From the NCBI RefSeq assembly GCF_026410405.1, contig NZ_JAPMLN010000008.1, positions 1-64,000 of the forward strand: 64,000 nucleotides of DNA. Direction: 5' to 3'. The DNA is from Marinicella gelatinilytica. GTDB taxonomy: Bacteria > Pseudomonadota > Gammaproteobacteria > Xanthomonadales > Marinicellaceae. Position numbers and translations under genes: made by a program. The notes beneath the pieces are model-generated. The model was not told the origin of the DNA. It was given only the letters and a program-made list of their open reading frames with translations, and did no database searches. Of this stretch, positions 44,837-53,871 are shown piece after piece (position 1 is the first letter of the stretch; each line of letters starts with the position of its first letter).

Positions 44837-44942
44837 TTTAGGCCGAGCGGGATGGCTTCACGAACGTGAATAATATAGAGAATAAGTTTTGATTTTAGGC
44901 TATTGTAAAGTTGGATTGAGGTGTATTCCAGTCGACCGTTTA
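44837..44942 (+). repeat. Diverged direct repeat, right copy
   Basis: Starts TTAGGCCGAGCGGGATGGCT and ends GTCGACCGTTTA; aligns along about 105 bp with 42942-43044 with scattered mismatches and short gaps. Confidence 0.5.
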
Positions 44943-44949
44943 TTGGTTT

Positions 44950-45011
44950 TGATTGTCTCTTATAACGCGTCCGGTTTTGTCAATTGAATCTATGCGTATG
45001 GCACAAACGCC
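44950..45011 (-). pseudogene. Short relic of a large RAYT-type transposase
   Basis: Minus-strand translation GVCAIRIDSIDKTGRVIRDN parallels the relic at 39888-40004 (RIDLVDETGRVIRDD). No open frame beyond about 20 codons. Confidence 0.45.
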
Positions 45012-45268
45012 GAAAGCCTTTATTGGCTAAAAGTCACTACGGTTGGTCACTGCTTAAAAATCGTACTTTGCTTATTGCTATGCTAAATGCTCTGTGAACA
45101 CACCATAAAACGATAGGGTGCTTTCAAAGTAAATTTATTGAATACATGCTACTGCCATCTTTTTATCCGTCCAAATTAACATAATGGTAACGCTGAGTAG
45201 ATTAGTCAGCGTTACCCTTCAAAATAATTTAAAAAGTGGCTGAACACAATATTGTTTCAAGTGTGCTT

Positions 45269-45895
45269 TTAGCTGGCTTTGATTTCAATGGTAAATGTTT
45301 TTGACAGGGTGTCGGTGATGCCGAGGTTTTTGGGCGGTTCAAAGCGCCAGTTTTGGATGCTTTGTTGGGCTTGTTTTAGCATAAGTGCCGGAACATCGGG
45401 GGCGCCGGCGGCGACTCGAACCACCTCGCCTTCGGGGTTGATGTAGATACGGACTTTAAGGGTGTCTTTGGTGGCGTAACGCGATGGGATATCTAAGGGG
45501 GTTGTTTTTACAATGGCCCACGGGTATTGGGCATGAAGTGGGTTTATTTCTTTGCTCACCATTTCACGTTTTTGAAAATGAGATGTGCCGGCACGCCTTA
45601 CTGGTTCAGTATTAGGCGTTTGTGGTGCTTCAGGCTCAATCTTAAAGTCAAAATCAGGTTGTGTGGCAATATTCATATCCATCACAGGTGCCATCGGACG
45701 GTCTTCAGAAATATCTGGCGTGATAATGGGTTCTGAGCGATTGTCATCAGTTTTGAGGCTTGGGTTACCCGGCTGCACGGTGGATTGACGCTCCGGTAGT
45801 CCTTGTGACCAGCTCGGTCGTTTTGTGTCGGTTTCAGTTTGCGCGTGGCTAATGGTGGTCACCATTAAAGCGGTCAGTATAATCAGGTATTTCAT
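45269..45895 (-). CDS. TonB C-terminal-domain protein, periplasmic
   Basis: 208 residues. Cleavable-looking signal peptide (MKYLIILTALMVTTISHAQ) rather than the uncleaved anchor of classical TonB. Pro/Glu/Asp-rich spacer about 25-120, then a TonB_C-like domain (about 120-205): PLDIPSRYATKDTLKVRIYI, then a GEVVRV strand, IQNWRFEPP and FTIEIK. Without an anchor it cannot take ExbB/ExbD energy in the usual way, so it may be an accessory periplasmic protein. No exbBD nearby. Confidence 0.8.
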   Translation of the reverse strand: MKYLIILTALMVTTISHAQTETDTKRPSWSQGLPERQSTVQPGNPSLKTDDNRSEPIITPDISEDRPMAPVMDMNIATQPDFDFKIEPEAPQTPNTEPVRRAGTSHFQKREMVSKEINPLHAQYPWAIVKTTPLDIPSRYATKDTLKVRIYINPEGEVVRVAAGAPDVPALMLKQAQQSIQNWRFEPPKNLGITDTLSKTFTIEIKAS

Positions 45896-46084
45896 GGGTT
45901 TTTTCTAAGTGGATCAAATTTGTTGGGGTAGTTTAGTTTTATGGCGGCCTATGTCAATAAATATTGCGCTGAAACATTAAAATTCAAGTGCTTTAGGGGT
46001 TGAGACGTGCTTTATCGGTGGTTATGCTTTATAAATTTTATAATCCGTGTAGAATTTGTGACAAAATTTTTCAGGTAATAAGAC

Positions 46085-47869
46085 ATGATGTTTCGTTGTT
46101 TAATCTTTTTAATGTGGATGGGTGCTGTGATGGCTGATGATACCGTTAAATATAATTTTTCAGTGACCAATGCGGCACAGCATTTAGGTCGTGTGGAGAT
46201 GGTTTTACCGGCCACTGAGGCGCAGCAAGTGACAGTGAAACTGCCGGTGTGGCGATCCGGTCGTTATGAGGTTTTAAACCTGAGTAAAAACATCACTGAT
46301 TTTTCGGCCAAAGATGAATCGGGTCATGATTTGACCTGGTCAAAATCTAATAAAAATACTTGGGTCATTAATAACCCGGGCTTAGGTGTTGTCACTGTGA
46401 GTTATGTGGTTTATGCCAATATGCTGTCGTATCGGGTGGCACATATCGATGAAACCCACGCTTTTTTAGATGCCAGCGGGGTATTTATGTTTGCGCCCGA
46501 TTTACGGCAATCACCCTTAACAGTTACTTTAGAGGTGCCGGCACATTGGCGTTCGCGCTCAGGAATGTCTTCACCTTCGAATCATGTGTTTGTGGCTGAT
46601 AATTATGACCAATTGGTGGATTCACCAATTGAATCGGGGGTTCATGAATTTTTGGCTTTTGCGGTTAATAACCGTCAATATGAGATTATTATCTGGGGCG
46701 AAGGAAACCATGATATCAGTGATTTAAAGCAAAATATCGAGAAAATAGATCAGGTGGCGGCTGATTTATGGGGTGACTTTCCGTTTCAGCGATATGTGTT
46801 TATTTATCATGTAGCTGAGGGTATTCGCGGTGCCACCGAACATGTTAATTCCACTGTTATTCAGAGTCATCGTTTTCAGTTTGATCCACGTTCTGATTAT
46901 TTGAAAATTCTGGCTACCACGGCCCATGAGTTTATTCACACCTGGAATGTTAAGTCTTATCGGCCTTCAGGTATTGCGCCTTATGATTACAGTGATGAGA
47001 ATTACTCAAAATTGTTTTGGATGGTGGAGGGTAGCACCAGTTATTATGATGATTTATTTTTGCTGCGAGCGGGTATTTACAAGCCCAAAGAATATTTAAA
47101 AAAGCTTGCAGGTGATATTCATGGTCATCTTGGAAAGCCGGGCCGTGAAGTGAATTCCGTGGCGATGAGTAGTTTTGATACATGGTTGAATAATGATCCG
47201 CATTTTACCTTAAATAATCGGGTGAGCATTTATCTGGAAGGGGCGTTAAAATCCTGGGCTTTGGATCAGGCCATTCGAGAAAAAACAGCAGATAAGTACA
47301 GTTATGACGATGTGCAAAGACGGTTATATGGTGCGCATGTCAATACTGATATCGGTTATGATGAATCTGATGTGCAGGCTATATTAAAAGATTTAACCGG
47401 TTCTGCGATGACTGAATTTTGGCAAGATTTTGTTGATGGTACAAAAGCCCTTGATTTTGATGAGATATTGGCTTACTACGGGTTGCAGAGGGTGTTTGAT
47501 AAGGACAGCGAACAAACCGTGTGGCTTGGTTTGGAAACCACTGACGACAGTGCCGGGGTGGCGGTTAAAGCGGTTCACAGAAATGGTCCTGCCTGGCAGG
47601 CTGGTGTCACCGGTGGTGATGTGATATTGGCTGTTGATGGCCATCGTGTGCGCATAAATGATTGGGCTGCGCGCTTAAAGATGTTGGGTCTTGATGAAAG
47701 CCATGAACTGACTTATTTTAGAGGCGATCAAATACAAACCACACGTATATACCCGATTGCTAAACCAAATCCTGAATTTTCGATTGAGCCTTTGGCTAAA
47801 CCCAGTCGACGCCAACAACAGGCCTTTACGAGTTGGACGGGTATCGAGTTTAACAATTTGTATGAATAA
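46085..47869 (+). CDS. M61-family aminopeptidase with PDZ domain
   Basis: 594 residues. Signal peptide 1-18 (ending AVMA). N-terminal beta domain, then the zinc motif HEFIH (about 281-285) with the following Glu in WMVEGSTSYYDD (about 315), as in glycyl aminopeptidases. PDZ domain about 490-570 (VAVKAVHRNGPAWQAGVTGG, then DVILAVDGHRV). Periplasmic or secreted exopeptidase. Closely followed by the kinase gene. Confidence 0.92.
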   Translation: MMFRCLIFLMWMGAVMADDTVKYNFSVTNAAQHLGRVEMVLPATEAQQVTVKLPVWRSGRYEVLNLSKNITDFSAKDESGHDLTWSKSNKNTWVINNPGLGVVTVSYVVYANMLSYRVAHIDETHAFLDASGVFMFAPDLRQSPLTVTLEVPAHWRSRSGMSSPSNHVFVADNYDQLVDSPIESGVHEFLAFAVNNRQYEIIIWGEGNHDISDLKQNIEKIDQVAADLWGDFPFQRYVFIYHVAEGIRGATEHVNSTVIQSHRFQFDPRSDYLKILATTAHEFIHTWNVKSYRPSGIAPYDYSDENYSKLFWMVEGSTSYYDDLFLLRAGIYKPKEYLKKLAGDIHGHLGKPGREVNSVAMSSFDTWLNNDPHFTLNNRVSIYLEGALKSWALDQAIREKTADKYSYDDVQRRLYGAHVNTDIGYDESDVQAILKDLTGSAMTEFWQDFVDGTKALDFDEILAYYGLQRVFDKDSEQTVWLGLETTDDSAGVAVKAVHRNGPAWQAGVTGGDVILAVDGHRVRINDWAARLKMLGLDESHELTYFRGDQIQTTRIYPIAKPNPEFSIEPLAKPSRRQQQAFTSWTGIEFNNLYE

Positions 47870-47881
47870 GCGGGTTTAGCG

Positions 47882-48517
47882 TTGAGTCGTCCAATCATTA
47901 TTGCCATTGCCGGTAACATTGGTGCCGGTAAGACTTCTTTGGTGGAATTTTTGCAAAGAAGTTATGACATAACACCATTTTATGAACCCAATGATGACAA
48001 CCCTTATCTGGTGGATTTTTACCGTGATATGAAACGTTGGGCTTTTCATTCGCAATTGTATTTTTTAAGCAGTAAGTTTGCCATGCAGCAACAGTTAGAA
48101 CAATGTTCGGGCGTGGTGTTACAAGATCGGACGTTATTTGAGGATGTGGAAATTTTTGCCACTGCTTTACATCGGATGCGAAAAATAAATAAGCGTGATT
48201 GGCAAACCTTTATGGGATTGTATGAAACAATCAAGAAGACCATTCAGCCACCGGATTTAATGATTTATTTGAGTTGTTCGATTCGCACCGCCCGTAAGCG
48301 CATTAAGTTACGTGGACGCAAAATGGAACAACACATGCCGTTGGCATATTTAAAGCGGTTGTCAGGTCTCTATCAAGAATGGATTGACGGCTATGACATG
48401 AGTGAGGTGTTGACCATAGAGACTGATAAACTGGATTATGTGAATGACTTAATTGATCAATTGCAACTTATGACGGCGATTGAACGTTATATCCCTCATA
48501 ATTTAAAAAGACAATAA
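47882..48517 (+). CDS. Deoxynucleoside kinase family protein
   Basis: 211 residues from a TTG start 12 bp after the M61 gene. P-loop GNIGAGKTS (about 11-19), YEPNDDNPYL, the DRT motif (LQDRTLFEDVEIF, about 80) and the basic lid RKRIKLRGRKMEQ (about 137-150). Phosphorylates deoxynucleosides for nucleotide salvage; base specificity cannot be read off. Probably co-transcribed with DUF368 downstream (16 bp). Confidence 0.88.
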   Translation: MSRPIIIAIAGNIGAGKTSLVEFLQRSYDITPFYEPNDDNPYLVDFYRDMKRWAFHSQLYFLSSKFAMQQQLEQCSGVVLQDRTLFEDVEIFATALHRMRKINKRDWQTFMGLYETIKKTIQPPDLMIYLSCSIRTARKRIKLRGRKMEQHMPLAYLKRLSGLYQEWIDGYDMSEVLTIETDKLDYVNDLIDQLQLMTAIERYIPHNLKRQ

Positions 48518-48533
48518 CAAAAATGAGATAAAG

Positions 48534-49400
48534 ATGACTTATTTGTGGGTATATTTAAAAGGCATGTTAATGGGGATGGCAGATGTGGTGCCGGGCGTGT
48601 CAGGTGGCACTTTGGCCTTGGTTACCGGTGTTTATGAGCGGCTGGTTAGTGCCATAGCACGTGTCGATGGGGATTTTTTTGGTTATCTGTTTAAGCTAAA
48701 AATTAAACAAGCCTGGCGACATGTGGATGGCTGGTTTTTGTTGGCTTTATTGGTCGGCATAATATCGGCAATATTTCTGTTCGCTGGTTTGTTAAGTCAG
48801 TTATTGGTAACACAACCGGTTTTAACCTGGTCGTTTTTCTTGGGTTTAATTGTGGCGGCTGCGGTGCTTTTGGTGGCCGCCGAGCATGCTAAGTCGTGGT
48901 TACACTGGTTAGGTTTGTTGTTTGGTATTGTCGTCGGATATGTGTTATCCACACAGTCTTTATTGACACTACCTGATGGCCATTTGGGTATATTTTTAGC
49001 CGGTATGATTGCCATTTGTGCAATGATTTTACCGGGGATTTCAGGATCCTTGATATTGGTGCTGTTAGGTCAGTATGCCGTATTATTGCATGCTGCGGAT
49101 CAACGTGAATGGTTAACTTTAATTGTATTTGCTATCGGTGCTTTACTGGGTTTGTTGTTATTTTCACGTGTTTTAAAGTGGTTGTTAAAACATTATCATG
49201 TCGCCATGATTTATTTTTTGTCAGGTTTAATGCTGGGAACCTTGTTTAAAGTTTGGCCATGGAAAACAGTGAGTGGGGTCAATGTTTGGCCCTGGCAACA
49301 TGCAACGCCTCACTATTTGATGAGTGGCTTAATGATTTTTGCCGGTGTCATTGTGGTCACCGGCTTGTTTTATTGGGGTCGACAAACCAGACGGGCATAA
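48534..49400 (+). CDS. DUF368 membrane protein (candidate undecaprenyl-phosphate translocase)
   Basis: 288 residues, about eight or more transmembrane segments. GMADVVPGVSGGTLALVTGV at the N-terminus and MILPGISGSLILVLLGQY (about 163-180) are the duplicated DUF368 signatures. Recent work on this family proposes flipping of undecaprenyl phosphate for envelope synthesis; that role here is by family. Inner membrane. Confidence 0.92.
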   Translation: MTYLWVYLKGMLMGMADVVPGVSGGTLALVTGVYERLVSAIARVDGDFFGYLFKLKIKQAWRHVDGWFLLALLVGIISAIFLFAGLLSQLLVTQPVLTWSFFLGLIVAAAVLLVAAEHAKSWLHWLGLLFGIVVGYVLSTQSLLTLPDGHLGIFLAGMIAICAMILPGISGSLILVLLGQYAVLLHAADQREWLTLIVFAIGALLGLLLFSRVLKWLLKHYHVAMIYFLSGLMLGTLFKVWPWKTVSGVNVWPWQHATPHYLMSGLMIFAGVIVVTGLFYWGRQTRRA

Positions 49401-49435
49401 AAAACGCCGTTTATTTAATAAATCAACGGCGTTTT
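49401..49435. terminator. Bidirectional terminator
   Basis: Stem AAAACGCCGTT / AACGGCGTTTT (49401-49411, 49425-49435) between the DUF368 gene and the convergent gene at 49454. A and T runs flank it. Confidence 0.85.
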
Positions 49436-49453
49436 AATGGTCATAAAAGATTC

Positions 49454-50140
49454 TTAGTTCAAGCGACGACGGAATAAACCGGCCATCACTAAAAAGATGG
49501 TGGCTAAAGTTAACACAGACCATGTGCTGAGACTAGGTACCGGTCGGGCAGTCGGCGTGCCACGATTGGGTTGCATGGATTGTAGCTCCATGGGTGATGG
49601 ACCACCGATACCTTTAAGTGCATTACCTGTTGGCATATTTGTAAAGCTTTCACAGAGTGTAAACCAAAAACAACTGGTTGGTGCGTCGGATATAGGCGGT
49701 GAACCATTACCCCGGTTGTTATCATGCCGAGCAGACGATATGTTTTGACCACCGATGTCATGCGTAAATAAGTTAAATTCCCCTGAATCCCCATCGAATG
49801 TGGTGCCCCAAGGCGCATCGGCTGTAGGCTGGCCAATCAGTGGCTGGCTGAAATCAAGAACACCGCCATTACTATAGAAGTCTACTGAGGCATAATCATT
49901 TAAATCATAAGTGCCGTCACTATAAATGGAGCCAGTAACCGTTAGTTGTAAATCAAGTACTTTTGGACTCGGAAGACTTATAATTTCATCAACAGGGTTT
50001 GATAATAATGATTCTTCAAAAACAATATAGCCGACAGTACGTGCTGTGCTATTAGGATCATCAAACACAAAGTCGAAGCGCACCGGTGCCGCCGAAATAC
50101 TGAAAGAAGTGACGAGTAAAAATAAAGTTAGTTTTTTCAT
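49454..50140 (-). CDS. Secreted protein with IPTL-CTERM-like tail
   Basis: 228 residues. Signal peptide 1-18 (MKKLTLFLLVTSFSISAA). Beta-rich mature domain (VRFDFVFDDPNSTARTVGYI) with Cys pair FWFTLC. C-terminus RPVPSLSTWSVLTLATIFLV, then a GLFRRRLN end: VPSLSxW motif, hydrophobic helix, basic end. Third protein of this type in the window. Looks like VPSL-type (PEP-CTERM-related) surface proteins; function unknown. Confidence 0.75.
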   Translation of the reverse strand: MKKLTLFLLVTSFSISAAPVRFDFVFDDPNSTARTVGYIVFEESLLSNPVDEIISLPSPKVLDLQLTVTGSIYSDGTYDLNDYASVDFYSNGGVLDFSQPLIGQPTADAPWGTTFDGDSGEFNLFTHDIGGQNISSARHDNNRGNGSPPISDAPTSCFWFTLCESFTNMPTGNALKGIGGPSPMELQSMQPNRGTPTARPVPSLSTWSVLTLATIFLVMAGLFRRRLN

Positions 50141-50246
50141 GGTTCCCCTTTTTTAGTTAGATTAAAATCATAACTATATTAGTGAAGTTGTTTTTATTTG
50201 GCAATGGTTTTGTGTGGTTTTGTGACGTGGTTCTCAGGAGTGTAAT

Positions 50247-51713
50247 GTGAAATGTGATGGCAGTTTTTATTGGTATGATTTGGAAACCTTTGGGATTGAC
50301 ACCAAATATGACCGCATAGCACAGTTTGCCGGTATTCGGACTGACGCAGAGTTGAACATGATTGGTGAGCCTGATATGTTTTATTGTCAGCCGACCTTTG
50401 ATTATTTGCCCACCGGTGAGAGTGTTCTGGTAACCGGTATTACCCCACAATTATGTCAGCAAAAAGGTTTGCCCGAACATGCCTTTGCCAATCGTATCAA
50501 TGAAATATTTTCGAAGCCCAAAACCTGTGTTGTCGGGTATAACTCGGTGCGTTTTGATGATGAGTGTGTCCGCACGCTATTTTATCGTAATTTGATGGAT
50601 CCTTATGCCCGAGAATACAGCCATGGCAATAGTCGTTGGGATTTAATTGATTTAGTGAGGGCCACGTATGCACTCCGCCCCCAAGGCATTCATTGGCCAT
50701 TACGGGAAGATGGTCAGCCAAGTTTTAGGCTGGAAGATTTAAGCCAGGCAAATGGTCTGTCGCATCGAGCGGCGCACGATGCGTTATCGGATGTCGAGGC
50801 GACCATCCAAATGGCGGCTTTAATTAAACAAAAACAACCCCGCTTATTCGAGTTTGGTTTAAAAATGCGTGATAAGCAGTATGTGAAGGGTTTGCTTAAT
50901 TGGGACTTGTTACAACCGGTGGTTCATGTTTCGGGCATGATTCCGGCTGAGCGAGGCTGTGTCAGTTTGTATGTGCCTTTGGCGATTGATCCACGCAATA
51001 AAAATGGTGTGATTTGTTATGATTTGAATTATTCACCGGATGATTTACTTCATTTAACTGCTGAAGAGATTGGTGAACGTCTTTACACCCCGCAACATCA
51101 ACTGGCTGAAGGTCATCAGCGTATTCACTTAAAAACCATCCACATCAATAAAATTCCTTTTGTGGCACCGGTGAGTATTTTAAAGCACACTGATAAAGCG
51201 CGATTGGGTTTAGATGAGGCGTCGTGCGCACGGCATTTAAGCCATATAAAAGAGTATGCCAAAGACAATCAACAAGCGCTGATAAAAAAAGTACAGGCAG
51301 TTTTCTCAAAGCCATTCGAACTTCAGAGTGACGATGTGGATAGTCATATTTATCAGGGTTTTTTTAGTTATGATGAGCGGGCGTACTTTAATCAAATTCG
51401 TGACCTGAAGGCAGAAGACATACCTTGGGCTACCGATAAAATGACTGTTTTTAATGATGCACGTGGTCCTGAGTTGGTGCGCCGTTACCGTGGTCGAAAC
51501 TTTCCGGAAAGTTTAGATAAGAAACAACGTCAACAATGGCTTCAGGAATGTTATCAACGGTTACAGCAACATCACGGTGATAATTGGCACCGCTGGTTTA
51601 CGCATATGGCAACTTTAAAAGAAGGCTTAGATAATGCGGATAAAATGGCATTGTTAGAAGCTGTTGAAGACTACGCGCGCAACCATCCGCTGTTGGGTTT
51701 GGCTGGTCATTGA
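50247..51713 (+). CDS. sbcB: Exodeoxyribonuclease I
   Basis: 488 residues, GTG start with CAGGAG six nt upstream. DEDDh exonuclease domain 1-200: YDLETFGIDT (first Asp/Glu), NSVRFDDE, SHRAAHDALSDVEAT (His/Asp). The remaining SH3-like and C-terminal helical parts are also present (MIPAERGCVSLYVPLAIDPR; LVRRYRGRNFPESL). Degrades single-stranded DNA 3' to 5' in recombination and mismatch repair. Full length for the family. Confidence 0.95.
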   Translation: MKCDGSFYWYDLETFGIDTKYDRIAQFAGIRTDAELNMIGEPDMFYCQPTFDYLPTGESVLVTGITPQLCQQKGLPEHAFANRINEIFSKPKTCVVGYNSVRFDDECVRTLFYRNLMDPYAREYSHGNSRWDLIDLVRATYALRPQGIHWPLREDGQPSFRLEDLSQANGLSHRAAHDALSDVEATIQMAALIKQKQPRLFEFGLKMRDKQYVKGLLNWDLLQPVVHVSGMIPAERGCVSLYVPLAIDPRNKNGVICYDLNYSPDDLLHLTAEEIGERLYTPQHQLAEGHQRIHLKTIHINKIPFVAPVSILKHTDKARLGLDEASCARHLSHIKEYAKDNQQALIKKVQAVFSKPFELQSDDVDSHIYQGFFSYDERAYFNQIRDLKAEDIPWATDKMTVFNDARGPELVRRYRGRNFPESLDKKQRQQWLQECYQRLQQHHGDNWHRWFTHMATLKEGLDNADKMALLEAVEDYARNHPLLGLAGH

Positions 51714-51733
51714 TTGCAACAGGTTTCTGTAGA

Positions 51734-52096
51734 TTATTTTGAACGATGGTTTTTACGGGTCTGAATCATGACAACCCTAATTACCATATAAAATACAAAA
51801 CCTGCCGCCACTAAATAACTGCCCCAATGTTCAAGTAATACCACGTTTTTTCCTTGCTCTAAGCCCTGAATATAATCCCAAAGCATAGGTACCGCGCCAA
51901 TCATGGCAATGGCCATAGCGACATAAGACAGCATTGTTAATTGATAGCTGCGTTCAGCATAACGTCTTTTTCGGTACAACTCGGCCTGTTCAGGGTCGAT
52001 TTTGGCATCACTGTCATGGCTGAAGCCACATTTTGGACAGACCGGTGCCAAGGATGACATTTTGGTGCGACAAACAGGACATTTAACTAAAGCCAT
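51734..52096 (-). CDS. Zinc-ribbon membrane protein, hypothetical
   Basis: 120 residues. N-terminal zinc ribbon CPVC / CPKC (about 6-9, 20-23), charged linker, then two transmembrane helices (about 53-70, 93-110). Function unknown. Convergent with sbcB, 20 bp apart. Confidence 0.7.
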   Translation of the reverse strand: MALVKCPVCRTKMSSLAPVCPKCGFSHDSDAKIDPEQAELYRKRRYAERSYQLTMLSYVAMAIAMIGAVPMLWDYIQGLEQGKNVVLLEHWGSYLVAAGFVFYMVIRVVMIQTRKNHRSK

Positions 52097-52236
52097 AAAT
52101 AGAAGTGTGAGATAAAAGTATGGTTATTATAACAAGGATGGTGTCGTATTTTAAGCACATTAAAATACATCACTGACATGAAATCTTTATCAAAAACGAC
52201 TATCATATCAGTTCTCATGACTCTAATTTCTACAGT

Positions 52237-53661
52237 ATGTATCGCAAAACAAAAATCGTCGCCACCTTAGGACCTGCCAGTCGAAAACCTGAGCAAATAA
52301 AAAAGCTTATTCAATCCGGGGTTAATGTATTTCGTCTTAATTTTTCTCATGGCAGCCATGAAGATCATCGTCAAGCAGTGGCTGATATTCGACAGATCAG
52401 TGATGAGTTGCACGTTCATGTAGGGATTTTGCAAGACTTGCAGGGTCCAAAAATTCGAGTTGGGCGTTTTAAAGAAGGTTCAGTGCACCTTGTGCCTGGA
52501 CAAATCTTCAAACTTTACGCAGATAAGAACACAGTCGGTGATGACGCCGGGATTGGTATCAGTTATGAGCAGTTGTATCAAGATGTGACTGTTGGTGATG
52601 CGTTATTATTGGATGATGGTAAGCTGAGTTTACGGGTGGCAGAAATTGTTGACACAGCTCTGGTTTGTGAAGTTATTTTAGGTGGTGTCTTAAGTAACCA
52701 CAAAGGTATTAATGTGCCATCAGCAGATTTATCGATTGCGGCTGTGACTGAAAAAGATCGCGCTGATTTAGCTTTAGGTGCTGAGTTAGATGTGGACTGG
52801 GTGGCGCTGAGCTTTGTGCGATCGGCCGATGATTTGATATTGGCTCGGCAGTATCTGGATGAACATCAATCAACAGCTAAATTAATGGCTAAAATTGAAA
52901 AGCCCGGCGGGGTAAACAACTTTACGGCCATTTTAGAACAAGCAGATGGAATTATGGTGGCGCGCGGAGATTTAGGTGTTGAACTGTCCACAGAGCAAGT
53001 GCCTTTGTTGCAGAAAAAACTCATTCGCCAAGCCAGGGAGCAGGGTAAGCCGGTGGTCACTGCCACGCAGATGTTGGAAAGCATGATCGAAGATGCCACC
53101 CCAACCAGAGCAGAGGCCAATGATGTGGCGAATGCCATTTTTGACGGTACCGATGCGGTGATGCTTTCGGCAGAAACAGCCGCTGGTGCGTATCCGATAG
53201 AAGCGGTCAAAACCATGGCGCGTATTGCTGAAACGGTAGAACAAGATGACAGTTATCGAAGTCATATTGAGCAACAAAAAGTGGCGGTACAAAAGAACAC
53301 GCCTGATGCGGTGTCTTCAGCAGCCTGTCAAGTGGCCACCATTTTAAAAGCCCAAGTGATGTGTTGCTTTTCAAGTTCAGGCGCCACCGCACTCAGGGTG
53401 GCCAGAAATCGCATGGTTACTCCGGTGATTGCCGTATCGCCACATTTAAAATCCTGTCGTCAGTTAACCCTGTCATGGGGTATTTATCCGGTTCTCAATG
53501 ATCAAGCAAAAAGTGCAGATTCCATGGTAAAAGTGGCCAACACCGTTATTAATGAATCAAACATGGCCCAATTAGGTAACACCTATGTTATTACAGCCGG
53601 GGTGCCTTTTGGTCAATCAGGAACCACCAATTTAATTCGTGTCGAAACTTTAACACCTTGA
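52237..53661 (+). CDS. pyk: Pyruvate kinase
   Basis: 474 residues. TKIVATLGPASRKPEQI at the N-terminus, FRLNFSHGSHEDH, LQDLQGPKIRVG, the catalytic MAKIEKPGGVNNF lysine region, MVARGDLGVEL, and ATQMLESMIEDATPTRAEANDVANA signature split across residues about 270-295. Converts phosphoenolpyruvate and ADP to pyruvate and ATP in glycolysis. Standard length. Confidence 0.96.
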   Translation: MYRKTKIVATLGPASRKPEQIKKLIQSGVNVFRLNFSHGSHEDHRQAVADIRQISDELHVHVGILQDLQGPKIRVGRFKEGSVHLVPGQIFKLYADKNTVGDDAGIGISYEQLYQDVTVGDALLLDDGKLSLRVAEIVDTALVCEVILGGVLSNHKGINVPSADLSIAAVTEKDRADLALGAELDVDWVALSFVRSADDLILARQYLDEHQSTAKLMAKIEKPGGVNNFTAILEQADGIMVARGDLGVELSTEQVPLLQKKLIRQAREQGKPVVTATQMLESMIEDATPTRAEANDVANAIFDGTDAVMLSAETAAGAYPIEAVKTMARIAETVEQDDSYRSHIEQQKVAVQKNTPDAVSSAACQVATILKAQVMCCFSSSGATALRVARNRMVTPVIAVSPHLKSCRQLTLSWGIYPVLNDQAKSADSMVKVANTVINESNMAQLGNTYVITAGVPFGQSGTTNLIRVETLTP

Positions 53662-53871
53662 TGGCTTATTAAGTGTTATTAAAGTTGGTGAAGAGCCAAT
53701 TGTTGTTGAGACCGGTTTAAGACCATTATTTTAGGGTATGAACTAAATGTACCTAAAATGATTTAATATGCTAAAAACCGGAACAAGAAAAAACACCTAC
53801 AATGACATGATTCTCACGATGGTTTAGATAAACTGTCGAAAAATATCCACTTGAATATTTAAGGAAAGTAC

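Larger units (their letters stand above)
44516..45268. other. Non-coding region with mobile-element debris
   Basis: 753 bp without a convincing gene. Contains the right copy of the diverged direct repeat (44837-44942) and a short transposase C-terminal relic on the minus strand (44950-45011). The remainder is AT-rich; no tRNA, terminator or promoter could be assigned with confidence. Confidence 0.5.
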
